Shown one piece after another: positions 53,143-61,530 of a DNA stretch of 64,000 nucleotides (position 1 is the first letter of the stretch; the number at the start of each line of letters is the position of its first letter). The DNA lies in the NCBI GenBank assembly GCA_963815655.1, contig CAWFHK010000001.1, positions 4,030,001-4,094,000 of the forward strand, read 5' to 3'. A program made the position numbers and the translations under genes. This stretch comes from JAWOLE01 sp963815655. GTDB lineage: Bacteria; Acidobacteriota; Thermoanaerobaculia; UBA5066; Gp7-AA6. A model generated the notes under the pieces. That model was not told the origin of the DNA, searched no databases, and saw nothing but the letters and a program-made list of their open reading frames with translations.

Positions 53143-54327
53143 ATGCCCATCGAAATGACCCTCAACGCCCGCGTCCCGGTCAAGGTCTGGACCGACCGGA
53201 TCGAGCCGGAGGCGATGGCGCAGTTGAAGAACACGGCCTCTCTGCCGTTCGTCTTCAAACACGTGGCGGCCATGCCGGACGTCCACCTCGGGATCGGCGC
53301 GACGGTCGGCAGCGTGGTGGCGACGATGGGAGCGGTCTGCCCCGCGGCCGTCGGCGTGGACATCGGCTGCGGCATGATGGCCCGGAAGACCGCGGTCCCC
53401 GCGGACCGGCTGGACGGAGAAGGCTTGAAGAAGCTCCGCCACTCGATCGAGCGGGAGATCCCGGTCGGTTTCCAGCAGAAGCGGGAGCCGTTCGACGCCG
53501 CGCTCGAGTGGATGCGCGGCCGGGGCAAGCCGCACGCTGCTTCCGGCGGGCTCGTGGCCAAGGCCCTCCACCAGCTCGGCACGCTCGGCGGCGGCAACCA
53601 CTTCATCGAGGTGTGCGTGGACCGCGACGACGGCCTCCTCTGGCTCCTGCTCCACTCCGGCAGCCGCAACATCGGCAAGAGCATCGCCGAGATCCACATC
53701 GGGAAGGCGAAGAGCGCCGTCCGGAAGATGGCCGAGAGCCTGCCGGACCCGGACCTCGCGTACTTCGTGTCGGGCTCACCGGAGTTCCGCGAGTACCGCG
53801 AGGACGTGGAGTGGTGCCAGGCCTACGCCTTCCGGAACCGCGAGATCATGATGGACCGCGTCCTGCGGCAGCTGGCGTATGGCCTGGGTTTCGAGGGGGA
53901 CGCCGCGCGCCTCGGGATCACGATGTCGGTCAACTGCCATCACAACTACATCGCCGACGAGGTCCACTTCGGCCGGCAGGTCCTCGTCACGCGCAAGGGC
54001 GCGATCCGCGCGGGCAGGGGAGAGCTCGGCATCATCCCCGGCTCGATGGGGACCGGCTCCTACATCGTGCGCGGGCTCGGCAACACCGACTCCTTCGAGA
54101 GCGCGCCGCACGGCGCCGGCCGGCGGATGTCCCGCAACGAGGCGAAGCGCCGCTTCACGAAGGAGGACCTCGAGTCCCAGACCGAGGGCGTCGAGTGCCG
54201 CAAGGACCGCGGCGTGCTCGACGAGATCCCCGGCGCCTACAAGCCGATCGGCGAGGTGATCGCGAAGTCCTCGGACCTGGTGGAAGTCGTCGCCGGCCTC
54301 AAACAGATCGTCTGCGTCAAAGGGTAG
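53143..54327 (+). CDS. rtcB: RNA-splicing/repair ligase RtcB
   Basis: 394 residues. Metal and guanylylation residues all present: MPDVHLG, GVDIGCGMMA (D73, C76), GTLGGGNHFIEV (N152, H153), HSGSR (H171), NCHHNYI, IPGSMGTGSYI, and the GMP-accepting His323 in APHGAGRRMSR. RtcB joins RNA 3'-phosphate or 2',3'-cyclic phosphate ends to 5'-OH ends with GTP. No archease or RtcA is adjacent; instead a GIY-YIG-like gene and a MazEF-type pair follow within 1.3 kb. No Shine-Dalgarno: a short-repeat array fills the leader. Confidence 0.96.
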   Translation: MPIEMTLNARVPVKVWTDRIEPEAMAQLKNTASLPFVFKHVAAMPDVHLGIGATVGSVVATMGAVCPAAVGVDIGCGMMARKTAVPADRLDGEGLKKLRHSIEREIPVGFQQKREPFDAALEWMRGRGKPHAASGGLVAKALHQLGTLGGGNHFIEVCVDRDDGLLWLLLHSGSRNIGKSIAEIHIGKAKSAVRKMAESLPDPDLAYFVSGSPEFREYREDVEWCQAYAFRNREIMMDRVLRQLAYGLGFEGDAARLGITMSVNCHHNYIADEVHFGRQVLVTRKGAIRAGRGELGIIPGSMGTGSYIVRGLGNTDSFESAPHGAGRRMSRNEAKRRFTKEDLESQTEGVECRKDRGVLDEIPGAYKPIGEVIAKSSDLVEVVAGLKQIVCVKG

Positions 54328-54328
54328 C

Positions 54329-54419
54329 TGTGAGTTATGAATTGCGAATCGTGAATCACGAAATGGAATCCCCTTTGAAATCGGCGGATTCACAATTCAC
54401 AACTCACAATTCACAATTC
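54329..54419. repeat. AATTGTGA-type short-repeat hairpin downstream of rtcB
   Basis: Left arm 54329-54356 (degenerate TGTGAGTTATGAATTGCGAA-like units) and right arm 54388-54419 (ATTCACA units). Same flavour as 19313-19399. Begins right after the rtcB stop. Confidence 0.85.
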
Positions 54420-54450
54420 CCTTCGATCGGGTTACACTTCTCCTTCGGAA

Positions 54451-54885
54451 ATGAGGCCGGCGCGAAAGCCGCGATACGAATCTCGCGAGCCTGATCCGGC
54501 GCAGCCTTCCCTTTTTCCCGGCCTTCCTCCCGCGCCGCGCGTCCAGCCCGCCATCCGCCTGACCGAGGCGAACGTCGCCCGAACGGTGCCTCCGCGCACG
54601 GCGGGGGTCTACTTCCTGAAGAGCGTCGGCCCGGGAGGCTCCGTCGCCGAGCGCGTGGGGCGCGACGACGTGGACCTGCGCCAGCGTCTCCTCCAGCACG
54701 CCCGCGAGGGGAACGCCAACGTCCTCTTCGGCTGGATGCTCGCCGCCGACGCCAACGAGGCGTACCGCCTCGAGTGCTACCTCTGGCACGCCCAGGGCGG
54801 CTCCTGGGCCCGCATCGCGGGCGACGCCCACCCCCTGCCCGCCGACCCGATCCCCTTCCTCGGCTGCCCCGACTGCGACGAGTAG
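54451..54885 (+). CDS. Small protein, possibly GIY-YIG superfamily
   Basis: 144 residues. A basic, disordered N-terminus (about 1-40), then a core that resembles a GIY-YIG fold: GVYFL (position of GIY), AERVGRDDVDLRQRLLQHAR (position of YIG plus the R-x3-L-x2-H helix), and EAYRLECYLWHAQ (Glu-containing helix). The match is by eye and imperfect; nuclease activity is uncertain. It ends CPDCDE. ATG lies 12 nt after a -10-like TACACT. Between rtcB and mazEF-type genes, an RNA or DNA cutting role would fit the context. Confidence 0.6.
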   Translation: MRPARKPRYESREPDPAQPSLFPGLPPAPRVQPAIRLTEANVARTVPPRTAGVYFLKSVGPGGSVAERVGRDDVDLRQRLLQHAREGNANVLFGWMLAADANEAYRLECYLWHAQGGSWARIAGDAHPLPADPIPFLGCPDCDE

Positions 54886-54902
54886 CCGGGAACCGAATGG
54901 GT

Positions 54903-54928
54903 AGTATGATCTATAGTATGATCATACT
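54903..54928 (+). promoter_or_regulatory. Operator/promoter of the toxin-antitoxin pair
   Basis: A half-site AGTATGATC occurs at 54903-54911 and again at 54915-54923; the second is part of a perfect palindrome AGTATGATCATACT (54915-54928). TATGAT (54917-54922) can serve as -10, ending 9 nt before the ATG at 54932 with no RBS. Autorepression by the RHH antitoxin is expected from the family. Confidence 0.65.
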
Positions 54929-54931
54929 CTC

Positions 54932-55234
54932 ATGGCGAACGAGCGTGTCACCGTCACCCTTCCGGCGGATCTCGTCGAAGATATTGACCGGCGAGAGCGC
55001 AACAGAAGCCGTTTCATTGCGGAAGCGGTCCGTCGCGAGCTAAAGCGCCGCCGGCGCGAGGACTTGAAGCGCTCGCTCGAAAGGCCTCATCCGGAAATGA
55101 GCGAGCTTGCCGATGCGGGTCTCGACGACTGGGCGGCGAGACTGCCGGCCGAAAGGGCATCCGATCTGCTCGACCTCCGCTCGGGGCGTGCGGTTCGCTG
55201 GGCGCCCGGGCGCGGTTGGACCGAGCGCAAGTGA
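54932..55234 (+). CDS. Ribbon-helix-helix antitoxin (MazE/CopG type)
   Basis: 100 residues. N-terminal RHH DNA-binding domain (ERVTVTLPADLVEDIDRRER, then SRFIAEAVRRELKRRRRE), C-terminal tail with aromatic residues (DDWAARLP, RWAPGRGW) that would bind the toxin. The transcript appears leaderless, with the operator abutting the start codon. The stop overlaps the toxin start (GTGA), the usual antitoxin-first order. Neutralises the MazF-type toxin and represses its own promoter. Confidence 0.88.
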   Translation: MANERVTVTLPADLVEDIDRRERNRSRFIAEAVRRELKRRRREDLKRSLERPHPEMSELADAGLDDWAARLPAERASDLLDLRSGRAVRWAPGRGWTERK

Positions 55235-55575
55235 AGCTGGAGAGGGGAACCGTCGCTCTCGTCCTGCTCGATCCGACGGTCGGCCACGAGCAGCGCGGCA
55301 CGCGGCCCTGCGTCATCGTCAGCGACCCGGACGTTACCGCGGACCAACGCTTCGGCCTCGTCGCCGTCGTGCCTGTCAGCGGCACGGCGGGCGAAGGCGC
55401 TCTCTACCCGCCATTGACACCCGGCCGCAGCGGACTGCGCAAACGCTCCTTCGCGCTCGTGGATCAGATCCGTTCCGTGGACAAGCGCCGCATCGACCGA
55501 GTCTTCGGCCTCATCCGTCCCGACGAGCTCGACGCGATCGACCTGGGTCTCTCCCTTTTCCTCGGCCTCGCCTGA
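55231..55575 (+). CDS. MazF/PemK-type mRNA interferase toxin
   Basis: 114 residues. MazF core: KLERGTVALVLLDPTVGHEQRGTRPCVIVSD (in pieces: the GTV strand, the Gly-His-Glu-Gln-Arg-Gly loop and RPCVIVSD), VAVVPVSG, and LRKRSFALVDQIRSVDKRRI. GTG at 55231 overlaps the antitoxin stop. MazF toxins cut RNA at short motifs, leaving a 2',3'-cyclic phosphate and 5'-OH, ends that RtcB (encoded 0.9 kb upstream) can rejoin. Cleavage specificity cannot be read from sequence. Confidence 0.9.
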   Translation: MKLERGTVALVLLDPTVGHEQRGTRPCVIVSDPDVTADQRFGLVAVVPVSGTAGEGALYPPLTPGRSGLRKRSFALVDQIRSVDKRRIDRVFGLIRPDELDAIDLGLSLFLGLA

Positions 55576-55587
55576 TGCGGCCACCGG

Positions 55588-56070
55588 CTACTGCTTCTGC
55601 ACGGTGATCTCGACGCGGCGGTTCCTTTGTCGGCCTTGCGGGCCGTCGGAGCCGTCCGGCCTGGTATTGGGAGCGACGGGGCGCTGCGAGCCGGACCCCG
55701 TAGTGACGAACCTCACGCCCTTCATGCCTTCTCTCGTCACAAGCCAATTCCTGACTGCGTCGGCCCTGCGCGCGGAGAGCTTCTGGTTGTAGGCGTCCGA
55801 GCCTTTCGAGTCTGTGCATCCGTCGATTCGTACGGTTCCCTTCCCCTTTTCGCGGATGACGCCCGCCGCCCGCCTGAGAGCGGCGGCAGCCTTCGGCAGG
55901 ATGTCGGACTTGTCGAAGTCGAAGAGCACGTCGGCCGACAGCTCGATGTGGATCTCCGTCGCGGTCTCCTTCATCTGAAGGCTCTCGATCTTCCCGCCCA
56001 GGTCCTCGATCGTCTACTTGAGGTCGAGGATCTGCCGCTGGACGTCCTGCGGCACAGTGTCGAGCGGCTC
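55588..56070 (-). pseudogene. Truncated OmpA/Pal-type peptidoglycan-binding gene
   Basis: The C-terminal OmpA domain is intact (VLFDFDKSDILPKAAAALRR, GCTDSKGSDAYNQKLSARRA, NRRVEITVQ) and could be read from an ATG at 55974 as 128 residues, but without any signal peptide. Upstream the same frame continues as a coiled-coil-like segment (DVQRQILDLK, then TIEDLGGKIESLQ) interrupted by a TAG at 56014-56016, probably from an AAG codon. The N-terminal part is missing where a DinB fragment begins on the other strand, so this looks like a decayed gene. Confidence 0.7.
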
Positions 56071-56082
56071 TTGAGCCGCGAA

Positions 56083-56274
56083 TGCGTCACGCCGGGCGGC
56101 GCGGAGATCGCGACCTGGAAGTGGCTTCGCGCGATGGTCGAGCACGAGGAGCATCACCGCGGCCAGCTCTCCATGTCCCTGGCGATGTTGGGAGTCTTCA
56201 CACCGCCCTTCTACGGCCTGACGGAAGAAGAGGTCCGGGCCCGGAGCCTCGCCGCCCCGACGCCCGAACCGTAG
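56083..56274 (+). pseudogene. C-terminal fragment of a DinB-family gene
   Basis: About 63 codons reading TPGGAEIATWKWLRAMVEHE, HHRGQLSMSLAMLGVFTPP, FYGLTEEEVRARSLA, the standard end of DinB-type proteins with the final His-x3-His metal motif (EHEEHHRGQ). The N-terminal two thirds and the first His ligand are absent; the frame upstream is antisense to the OmpA remnant. Not expected to be functional. Confidence 0.75.
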
Positions 56275-56343
56275 CCAGCCGGAGTCGCGCGCTCGAAACC
56301 GCGCCCCCTCGCCGGGGGAACGGAGTCGCGGATAATGCGCGCC

Positions 56344-57411
56344 GTGGACGGCACGGCGGTTCTCCTCTGCAACGGCTTGTACGCGACGGTCAATGGGAAG
56401 ACCGCGCATGGACTCGTGCGCGGGAGCGACCGCTACCGGATCGTCGGCGTCGTGGATCCGCCGACGGCGGGGCGGGACGCCGGAGAGGCTCTGGACGGGG
56501 TCCGCCGGGGAATCCCGATCTTCGCCGCGCTCGACGAAGCGCTCTCGCGGCTGGAGGAGAAGCCGGCCTGCGCGATCGTGGGGATCGCGACTCATGGGGG
56601 GCGGATGACGCCCGAGATTCGTGCGGCGCTCCGGGAGGCCCTCGAGAAGGGCCTGTCCGTCGTCAACGGGCTGCACGAGTTCGCGTCCGACGACCCGGAG
56701 CTCGCGCGCCTCGCCGAGAGGAACGGTCTCACGATCACCGACGTCCGGAAGGTGAAGCCGCGCAGCGAACTGCACTTCTGGACGGGAGAGATCCTGAAGC
56801 TCGCGACGCCGCGCATCGCGGTCCTCGGGACCGACTGCGCGCTCGGCAAGCGCACGACGACGCGGCTCCTGGTCGAGGCCTGCCGCAAGGGCGGCATCGC
56901 CGCCGAGTGGATCGCGACGGGGCAGACGGGGTGGCTCCAGGGAGCGCCCTTCGGCATCGTCCTGGACGCCTTGCCGAACGACTTCGTGACCGGGGAACTC
57001 GAGCATGCGGTCCTTTCCTGCGCGCGCGAGCTCGCGCCCGAGGTCATCTTCCTCGAGGGGCAGTCCGCGCTTCGCAACCCGTCGGGCCCCTGCGGCTCGG
57101 AGCTCGTCCTCTCCGGCGCCGCGCGCGGCGTCATCCTGCAACACGCGCCCGGCCGCGTCTTCTTCGAGGGGCACGAGAAGGAGGGATACCGCATCCCGCC
57201 GGTCGAGGAGGAGATCGAGCTGATCCGCCTGCTCGGCGCGCGCACGCTGGCGCTGGCGTTGAACGGGCAGGGCCTGACGGCGGAGGAGCTGGGCGAGGCG
57301 CGGCGCGGCCTCGAGCGGCGGCTCGGAATCCCCGCCGCGCTTCCTCTGGAGGAAGGAGTGGGCTCGCTCGTTCCCGCCGTCCGGGAGTACGTGCGCGAGG
57401 AATCCGCGTGA
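56344..57411 (+). CDS. DUF1611 protein, DgcN-like
   Basis: 355 residues. N-terminal Rossmann-like domain (AVLLCNGLYATVNGKTAHGLVRG, VGVVDPPTAGRDAGEAL) and C-terminal P-loop domain with Walker A GTDCALGKRTTTR at about 160 and ATGQTGWLQG. DUF1611 members act as D-glutamate N-acetyltransferase (DgcN) with an enolase-type racemase partner; the next gene is such an enolase. The GTG at 56344 is preferred over the ATG at 56335 because a -10-like GATAAT (56331-56336) overlaps that ATG and leaves 7 nt to the GTG. Stop overlaps the next start (GTGA). Confidence 0.85.
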   Translation: MDGTAVLLCNGLYATVNGKTAHGLVRGSDRYRIVGVVDPPTAGRDAGEALDGVRRGIPIFAALDEALSRLEEKPACAIVGIATHGGRMTPEIRAALREALEKGLSVVNGLHEFASDDPELARLAERNGLTITDVRKVKPRSELHFWTGEILKLATPRIAVLGTDCALGKRTTTRLLVEACRKGGIAAEWIATGQTGWLQGAPFGIVLDALPNDFVTGELEHAVLSCARELAPEVIFLEGQSALRNPSGPCGSELVLSGAARGVILQHAPGRVFFEGHEKEGYRIPPVEEEIELIRLLGARTLALALNGQGLTAEELGEARRGLERRLGIPAALPLEEGVGSLVPAVREYVREESA

Positions 57412-58475
57412 GGATCGTCTCGGCCGAAAGCCGCGTCGAGGCGCTCGGGCTGACCCGGCCGTACACGATCGCCTTCCGCCGGATCGAGTCGGTCGAGAAC
57501 GCGATCGTGCGCCTCGAGACCGATTCCGGTCTCGTCGGGCTGGGCGCCGCATCGCCGGAGCCGAAGGTGACCCGGGAGACGATGGAGGACACGCGATCGG
57601 CGCTCGAGCGAGGGCGGCTCGAGTGGCTGATCGGCCGGGAGGTCTCCGATCCGGGGTCAGTCCTGAACGAGATCGAGAGCCGGATGCCTCCGGCGCCGGC
57701 CGCCCGGGCGGCCGTGGACATGGCGCTGCATGACCTCGCGGCGCAGGCGAGGGGCGTCCCTCTCGTCGAGATGCTGGGGCGGGTCCACGACGCCCTTTCC
57801 ACCTCGATCACCATCGGGATCAAGCCGCTGGAGGAAACGCTCGCCGAGACGGCGGAGTACGTCTCGCGCGGCTTCCGCATCCTGAAGGTCAAGATCGGCC
57901 TGGACCTCCCGCGGGACCTCGATCGGCTCGCCCGCCTGCGCGAGAGCGTCGGGCCCCGGGTCGCGATCCGGGCCGACGGCAACCAGGGCTACTCCGTCGA
58001 GGAGACGCTTCGTTTCTTCCTCGAGACGGCCCCTCTCGACCTCGAGTTCCTGGAGCAGCCGCTGCCGGCGGCCGAGGTCGAAGCCATGCGCGCGCTGCCG
58101 GAGGCGATCCGCGAGAGGATCGCCGCCGACGAGTCGCTCCTGACCGAGGAGGACGCCCGGGCGCTCGCCGCGCCCCCCCGCGCCTGCGGGATCTTCAATA
58201 TCAAGCTGATGAAGTGCGGCGGCATCGCGCCGGCCCGCCGCATCGCCGCGGTCGCGGAGTCGGCCGGGATCCGGCTGATGTGGGGGTGCATGGACGAGAG
58301 TCGCATCTCGATCGCCGCGGCCCTCCACGCGGCCTTCTCCTGTCCCGCCACGCGCTACCTCGACCTCGACGGCTCGCTCGATCTCGCCCGCGACGTCGCT
58401 TCGGGAGGATTCCTCCTCGAGAACGGCGTGATGCGGACGGCGGACGCCGCCGGCCTCGGCGTCGAGCCTATTTGA
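57408..58475 (+). CDS. Enolase-superfamily epimerase/racemase (DgcA or L-Ala-D/L-Glu epimerase type)
   Basis: 355 residues. N-terminal capping domain, then the barrel with LKVKIG (KxK acid/base Lys), IRADGNQGY (Asp), LEFLEQPLP (Glu), IAADES (Asp) and NIKLMKCGG (second Lys): the muconate-lactonising subgroup with two lysines, as in dipeptide epimerases. With the DUF1611 partner, N-acetyl-D-Glu racemisation is likely; murein-dipeptide epimerisation is the alternative. Either way it deals with D-amino acids released from peptidoglycan stems. GTG start overlaps the upstream stop (GTGA). Confidence 0.88.
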   Translation: MRIVSAESRVEALGLTRPYTIAFRRIESVENAIVRLETDSGLVGLGAASPEPKVTRETMEDTRSALERGRLEWLIGREVSDPGSVLNEIESRMPPAPAARAAVDMALHDLAAQARGVPLVEMLGRVHDALSTSITIGIKPLEETLAETAEYVSRGFRILKVKIGLDLPRDLDRLARLRESVGPRVAIRADGNQGYSVEETLRFFLETAPLDLEFLEQPLPAAEVEAMRALPEAIRERIAADESLLTEEDARALAAPPRACGIFNIKLMKCGGIAPARRIAAVAESAGIRLMWGCMDESRISIAAALHAAFSCPATRYLDLDGSLDLARDVASGGFLLENGVMRTADAAGLGVEPI

Positions 58476-58555
58476 TCTTCCGGCCCGGCGTGTCCTCCAG
58501 AATGGAGAGGTCGGCCGGAGTCTAATCCCGGCGAAGGATGCTAGCCTCCGCGCCG

Positions 58556-61450
58556 ATGAGGCGATTTGGTGTCGCGCTCGGGGGCGCCCTGCTTCTTGTG
58601 AGCGCCGTGTCGGCGCAGCCCGCCTCCGCGCCCTGGCAGACGATCGAGACGCCGCATTTCCGGGTTCATTTCCCGGCTCCGTTCCAGGCGTGGGCAAGAC
58701 ATGCGGCCTCCGCCTTGGAGGGGATCCACGAGCGCGTGGCGGACTTCGTGGGCTACCGGCCGCTCGGGCGGATCGACGTGCTGGTCGAGGACCCGGCCGC
58801 GGTCGCGAACGGCATCGCGTATCCCTTCCTCGACCGGCCCGTGATCGTCCTGTGGACGTCGCCGCCCGAGGCGGAGTCGGACATCGGGGAGTATTCGGAC
58901 TGGATGGAGCTCGTCGCGACGCACGAGATGGCGCACATCGTCCACCTGACGCGTCCGCGCAACCGGCCGGGAATCCTCGAGAGGCTCCTCCCGCTCCCGA
59001 TCGGCCCGGTGCTCTTCCACTCCCCGCGCTGGCTCGCCGAAGGGTACGCGACCCTCGTCGAGGGCGCGCTCACCGGCTCGGGACGGCCGCGCTCGAGCTA
59101 CCGGGCGATGGTGCTGCGCCGGTTCGCGGCCGAGGGGAAGCTCCCGTCCTACGGCGCCCTCTCCTCGACGTCCGGCTGGCTCGGCGGCTCGATGGCGTAT
59201 CTCGCGGGCTCGGCGTACCTGGAATGGCTCGAGGCGCGCGAGGGGAAGGGCTCTCTCCAGAGACTCTGGAAGCGGATGGCTTCGCGACGCGGGGGCGGGT
59301 TCGCAAGGGCCTTTCGGGGGATCTTCGGGAAGTCGCCGTCGGACCTGTATGACCGGTTCCGCGCGGAGGTCACGGCGAGCGCGATCGAAGAGGAGAAGCG
59401 GCTCGAGGGGGCAGGTCTTTCCGGGGGGGGGCTGTGGCAGCGGCTCGAAGGGGGGACTGTTTCGCCGCAAGTCAGCCCGGACGGCTCGCGGATCCTCGCG
59501 CGCCGCGACCCCGGGCGCGCGGAGACATACCTTGCCGTCTGGACGATCGAGGAGACCGAGGAGGAGCGCCAGGCCGGGCGGCGCCGCGAGAAGCGCGAGG
59601 CCGTGCTTCTCAAGGACGTGAACGAGGTCCCCGAAAAGACCGTCCTGCCGCGCCCACGCGAGCCGAAATGGCGGCTGCCGCGCGCCAATGGATTCTCGGC
59701 GCAGAACCCGCGCTGGATGCCGGACGGCCGGCGCGTCCTCTTCTCCCGTCGTGCGCCCGACGCGCAGGGAGTGCTTCGCTGGGACCTCTCTCTCTGGGAA
59801 CCGAAGACGGGCGCCGTGTTCCGCGTGACCCGCGAGGCGGACATCCTCAGCGCCGACCCCGCGCCGGACGGGACATGGGCCGCGGGCGTGCGCAGCCGTT
59901 ACGGAATCACGGACCTCGTTCGCGTGGACCTCGCGGAGGCAACGGTGAAGCCCCTCGGGCAGGCGCCGGCGGATGCCGATCGCTGGCGCGTCTGGAGTCA
60001 CCCCCGTGTTTCCCCGGACGGGCGGAGCGTCGCGGCGCTGCTGCATCGAGAAGGCCGATGGCGCCTCGTCCTGGTCTCGACGAGCGGAGAGATCCGCGAG
60101 ATCGCCATGCCGGGGTTTCCGGTGGGCCCGCCCGCCTGGAGCGCGGACGGATCGCGGATCTTCGTCGCGGCCGACGTCTCGGGGATCTGGAACGTCCTGT
60201 CTCTCGACCCGAACGCGCCGGGGAGCGGCGAGATCCTGACGCGGGTGACCGGCGGCGCCTTCTCGCCGGCGCCGTCGCCCGACGGCAAGTCTCTCTTCTT
60301 CCTGGAGCTGACGGCCAGGGGAGTCGACCTGCGCCGCCTGCCGCTGCCCGCGAAGCCTCTCGCGACATCCGAGCCCGGCCCCGCGGGAACCGGATTCCCG
60401 ATCCTGCCGCCGGCGCCGGTGCCGGAGAGCCCGCCCCTGCGCCTGTCGGCGGTCGGTTCTCCCCGACCTTACCGCGTGCTCGAGACCCAGGTTCTGCGCC
60501 TCTCCTCGGGTTTCTCGATGGGGCCGGATGGAGACTCCTACCAGCTCGGCGTCGAGGGCTCCGACGTCGTCGGGCGACTCCGGTGGACCGCGCTCGCGGC
60601 GGCCGGCAACGCCGCGGGCCCTCGTGGAGCCTCGATCGCGGCGGCCTGGCTCGGCCTTCCCGCGGACCTGCGACTGCACGCCTTCTCCGCGCTGGAAAAG
60701 CCGGGCAGCCAGCATCTCGTGCCGCGTCCCGAACTCGACGAGGAGAGGCGCGGAGGATCGGCCGCGGCTTCCTGGGGAAGGCCGTTCTCCTGGGGCGGCG
60801 TGCGGCTGGAAGCGGGCGGAGGGTGGACGCGGGTCGAAGTTCCAGGCGAGAGGCCGCGGTTCGACCGCGCGCTGGGATCCTTCCTGGCCCGCGCGAATTT
60901 CCGGCGAACGCGCGGAGAATCGGGCGCCGCCCTCGACCTCGACGTCGCGACCTCCTTCGGCAGGACGGCCGGGACGTCCTGGGATCAGCTCGCCGCGGGG
61001 GCCCGGCTCTCGGGAATCACGTCCGCGGCGACGCTCGCCGTGAGCGCGCGCTGCGGAGACACGGGCGGATCGCCCACGCGCTTCGATCTCTTCGCGCTCG
61101 GCGGCGCCCCGTCGGCGATCCTGCCTCCCGGCCTCGACCGGAATCGCGTCGAGAGCCCGGCGCTCCCCGCCGCTGTCCAGCTCGGCGAACGTTTCGAGGC
61201 CTATCGCGCCGAGCTGTCGCCGTCCGGTTCGCCTCTGCTCCTCTACGCGGAGCGCCTCCGGGCGTGGGACTCAGGCGTGGAAAGACCGGACTGGATCCGT
61301 CTCGAAGGCGTCGAGCTGCGCCTCGACCGCCTCATCCCGTCCGACCTCGCCGGTCCGCTCTCGCTCTATGCCGGAATCGCCCGGGTGCGAAGCCGGGAGC
61401 CTCGCTTCGACTCGATGCGTGGCTACGCCGGCCTGATCTTCCGGCCGTGA
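58556..61450 (+). CDS. Secreted gluzincin-like peptidase with WD40-type propeller and C-terminal barrel-like region
   Basis: 964 residues. Signal peptide VALGGALLLVSAVSAQ. Peptidase part about 20-280: ELVATHEMAHIVHLT (HEMAH zinc site) and SPRWLAEGYATLVEG (third-ligand Glu). Propeller about 290-610 of TolB/WD40-like blades (SPQVSPDGSRILARRD, APDGTWAAGVRSRYGITDLV, SPAPSPDGKSLFFLE). The last 320 residues alternate in beta-barrel style and end YAGLIFRP. An ATG 18 nt upstream is also possible and lies 11 nt after TCTAAT. Such proteins are annotated as surface-antigen-like peptidases; function unknown. Confidence 0.8.
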   Translation: MRRFGVALGGALLLVSAVSAQPASAPWQTIETPHFRVHFPAPFQAWARHAASALEGIHERVADFVGYRPLGRIDVLVEDPAAVANGIAYPFLDRPVIVLWTSPPEAESDIGEYSDWMELVATHEMAHIVHLTRPRNRPGILERLLPLPIGPVLFHSPRWLAEGYATLVEGALTGSGRPRSSYRAMVLRRFAAEGKLPSYGALSSTSGWLGGSMAYLAGSAYLEWLEAREGKGSLQRLWKRMASRRGGGFARAFRGIFGKSPSDLYDRFRAEVTASAIEEEKRLEGAGLSGGGLWQRLEGGTVSPQVSPDGSRILARRDPGRAETYLAVWTIEETEEERQAGRRREKREAVLLKDVNEVPEKTVLPRPREPKWRLPRANGFSAQNPRWMPDGRRVLFSRRAPDAQGVLRWDLSLWEPKTGAVFRVTREADILSADPAPDGTWAAGVRSRYGITDLVRVDLAEATVKPLGQAPADADRWRVWSHPRVSPDGRSVAALLHREGRWRLVLVSTSGEIREIAMPGFPVGPPAWSADGSRIFVAADVSGIWNVLSLDPNAPGSGEILTRVTGGAFSPAPSPDGKSLFFLELTARGVDLRRLPLPAKPLATSEPGPAGTGFPILPPAPVPESPPLRLSAVGSPRPYRVLETQVLRLSSGFSMGPDGDSYQLGVEGSDVVGRLRWTALAAAGNAAGPRGASIAAAWLGLPADLRLHAFSALEKPGSQHLVPRPELDEERRGGSAAASWGRPFSWGGVRLEAGGGWTRVEVPGERPRFDRALGSFLARANFRRTRGESGAALDLDVATSFGRTAGTSWDQLAAGARLSGITSAATLAVSARCGDTGGSPTRFDLFALGGAPSAILPPGLDRNRVESPALPAAVQLGERFEAYRAELSPSGSPLLLYAERLRAWDSGVERPDWIRLEGVELRLDRLIPSDLAGPLSLYAGIARVRSREPRFDSMRGYAGLIFRP

Positions 61451-61455
61451 GTGGG

Positions 61456-61525
61456 TCGGTATGCGGTGCGCGGTGTTCGGTGTTCGGTAGGGCTACCTGC
61501 CTGCGGCCCGCACACCGCACACCGC
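61456..61525. repeat. GCGGTGT-type short-repeat hairpin
   Basis: Left arm 61456-61489 (GCGGTGC, GCGGTGT, TCGGTGT, TCGGTAG units), right arm 61510-61525 (GCACACCGCACACCGC). Fills the gap between the convergent peptidase and VWA genes. Confidence 0.75.
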
Positions 61526-61530
61526 TTCTC

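Noticed and set aside
56335..56343. ATG at 56335 as start of the DUF1611 gene
   Set aside because: It overlaps a GATAAT -10-like element; the in-frame GTG at 56344 is better placed for a leaderless start.
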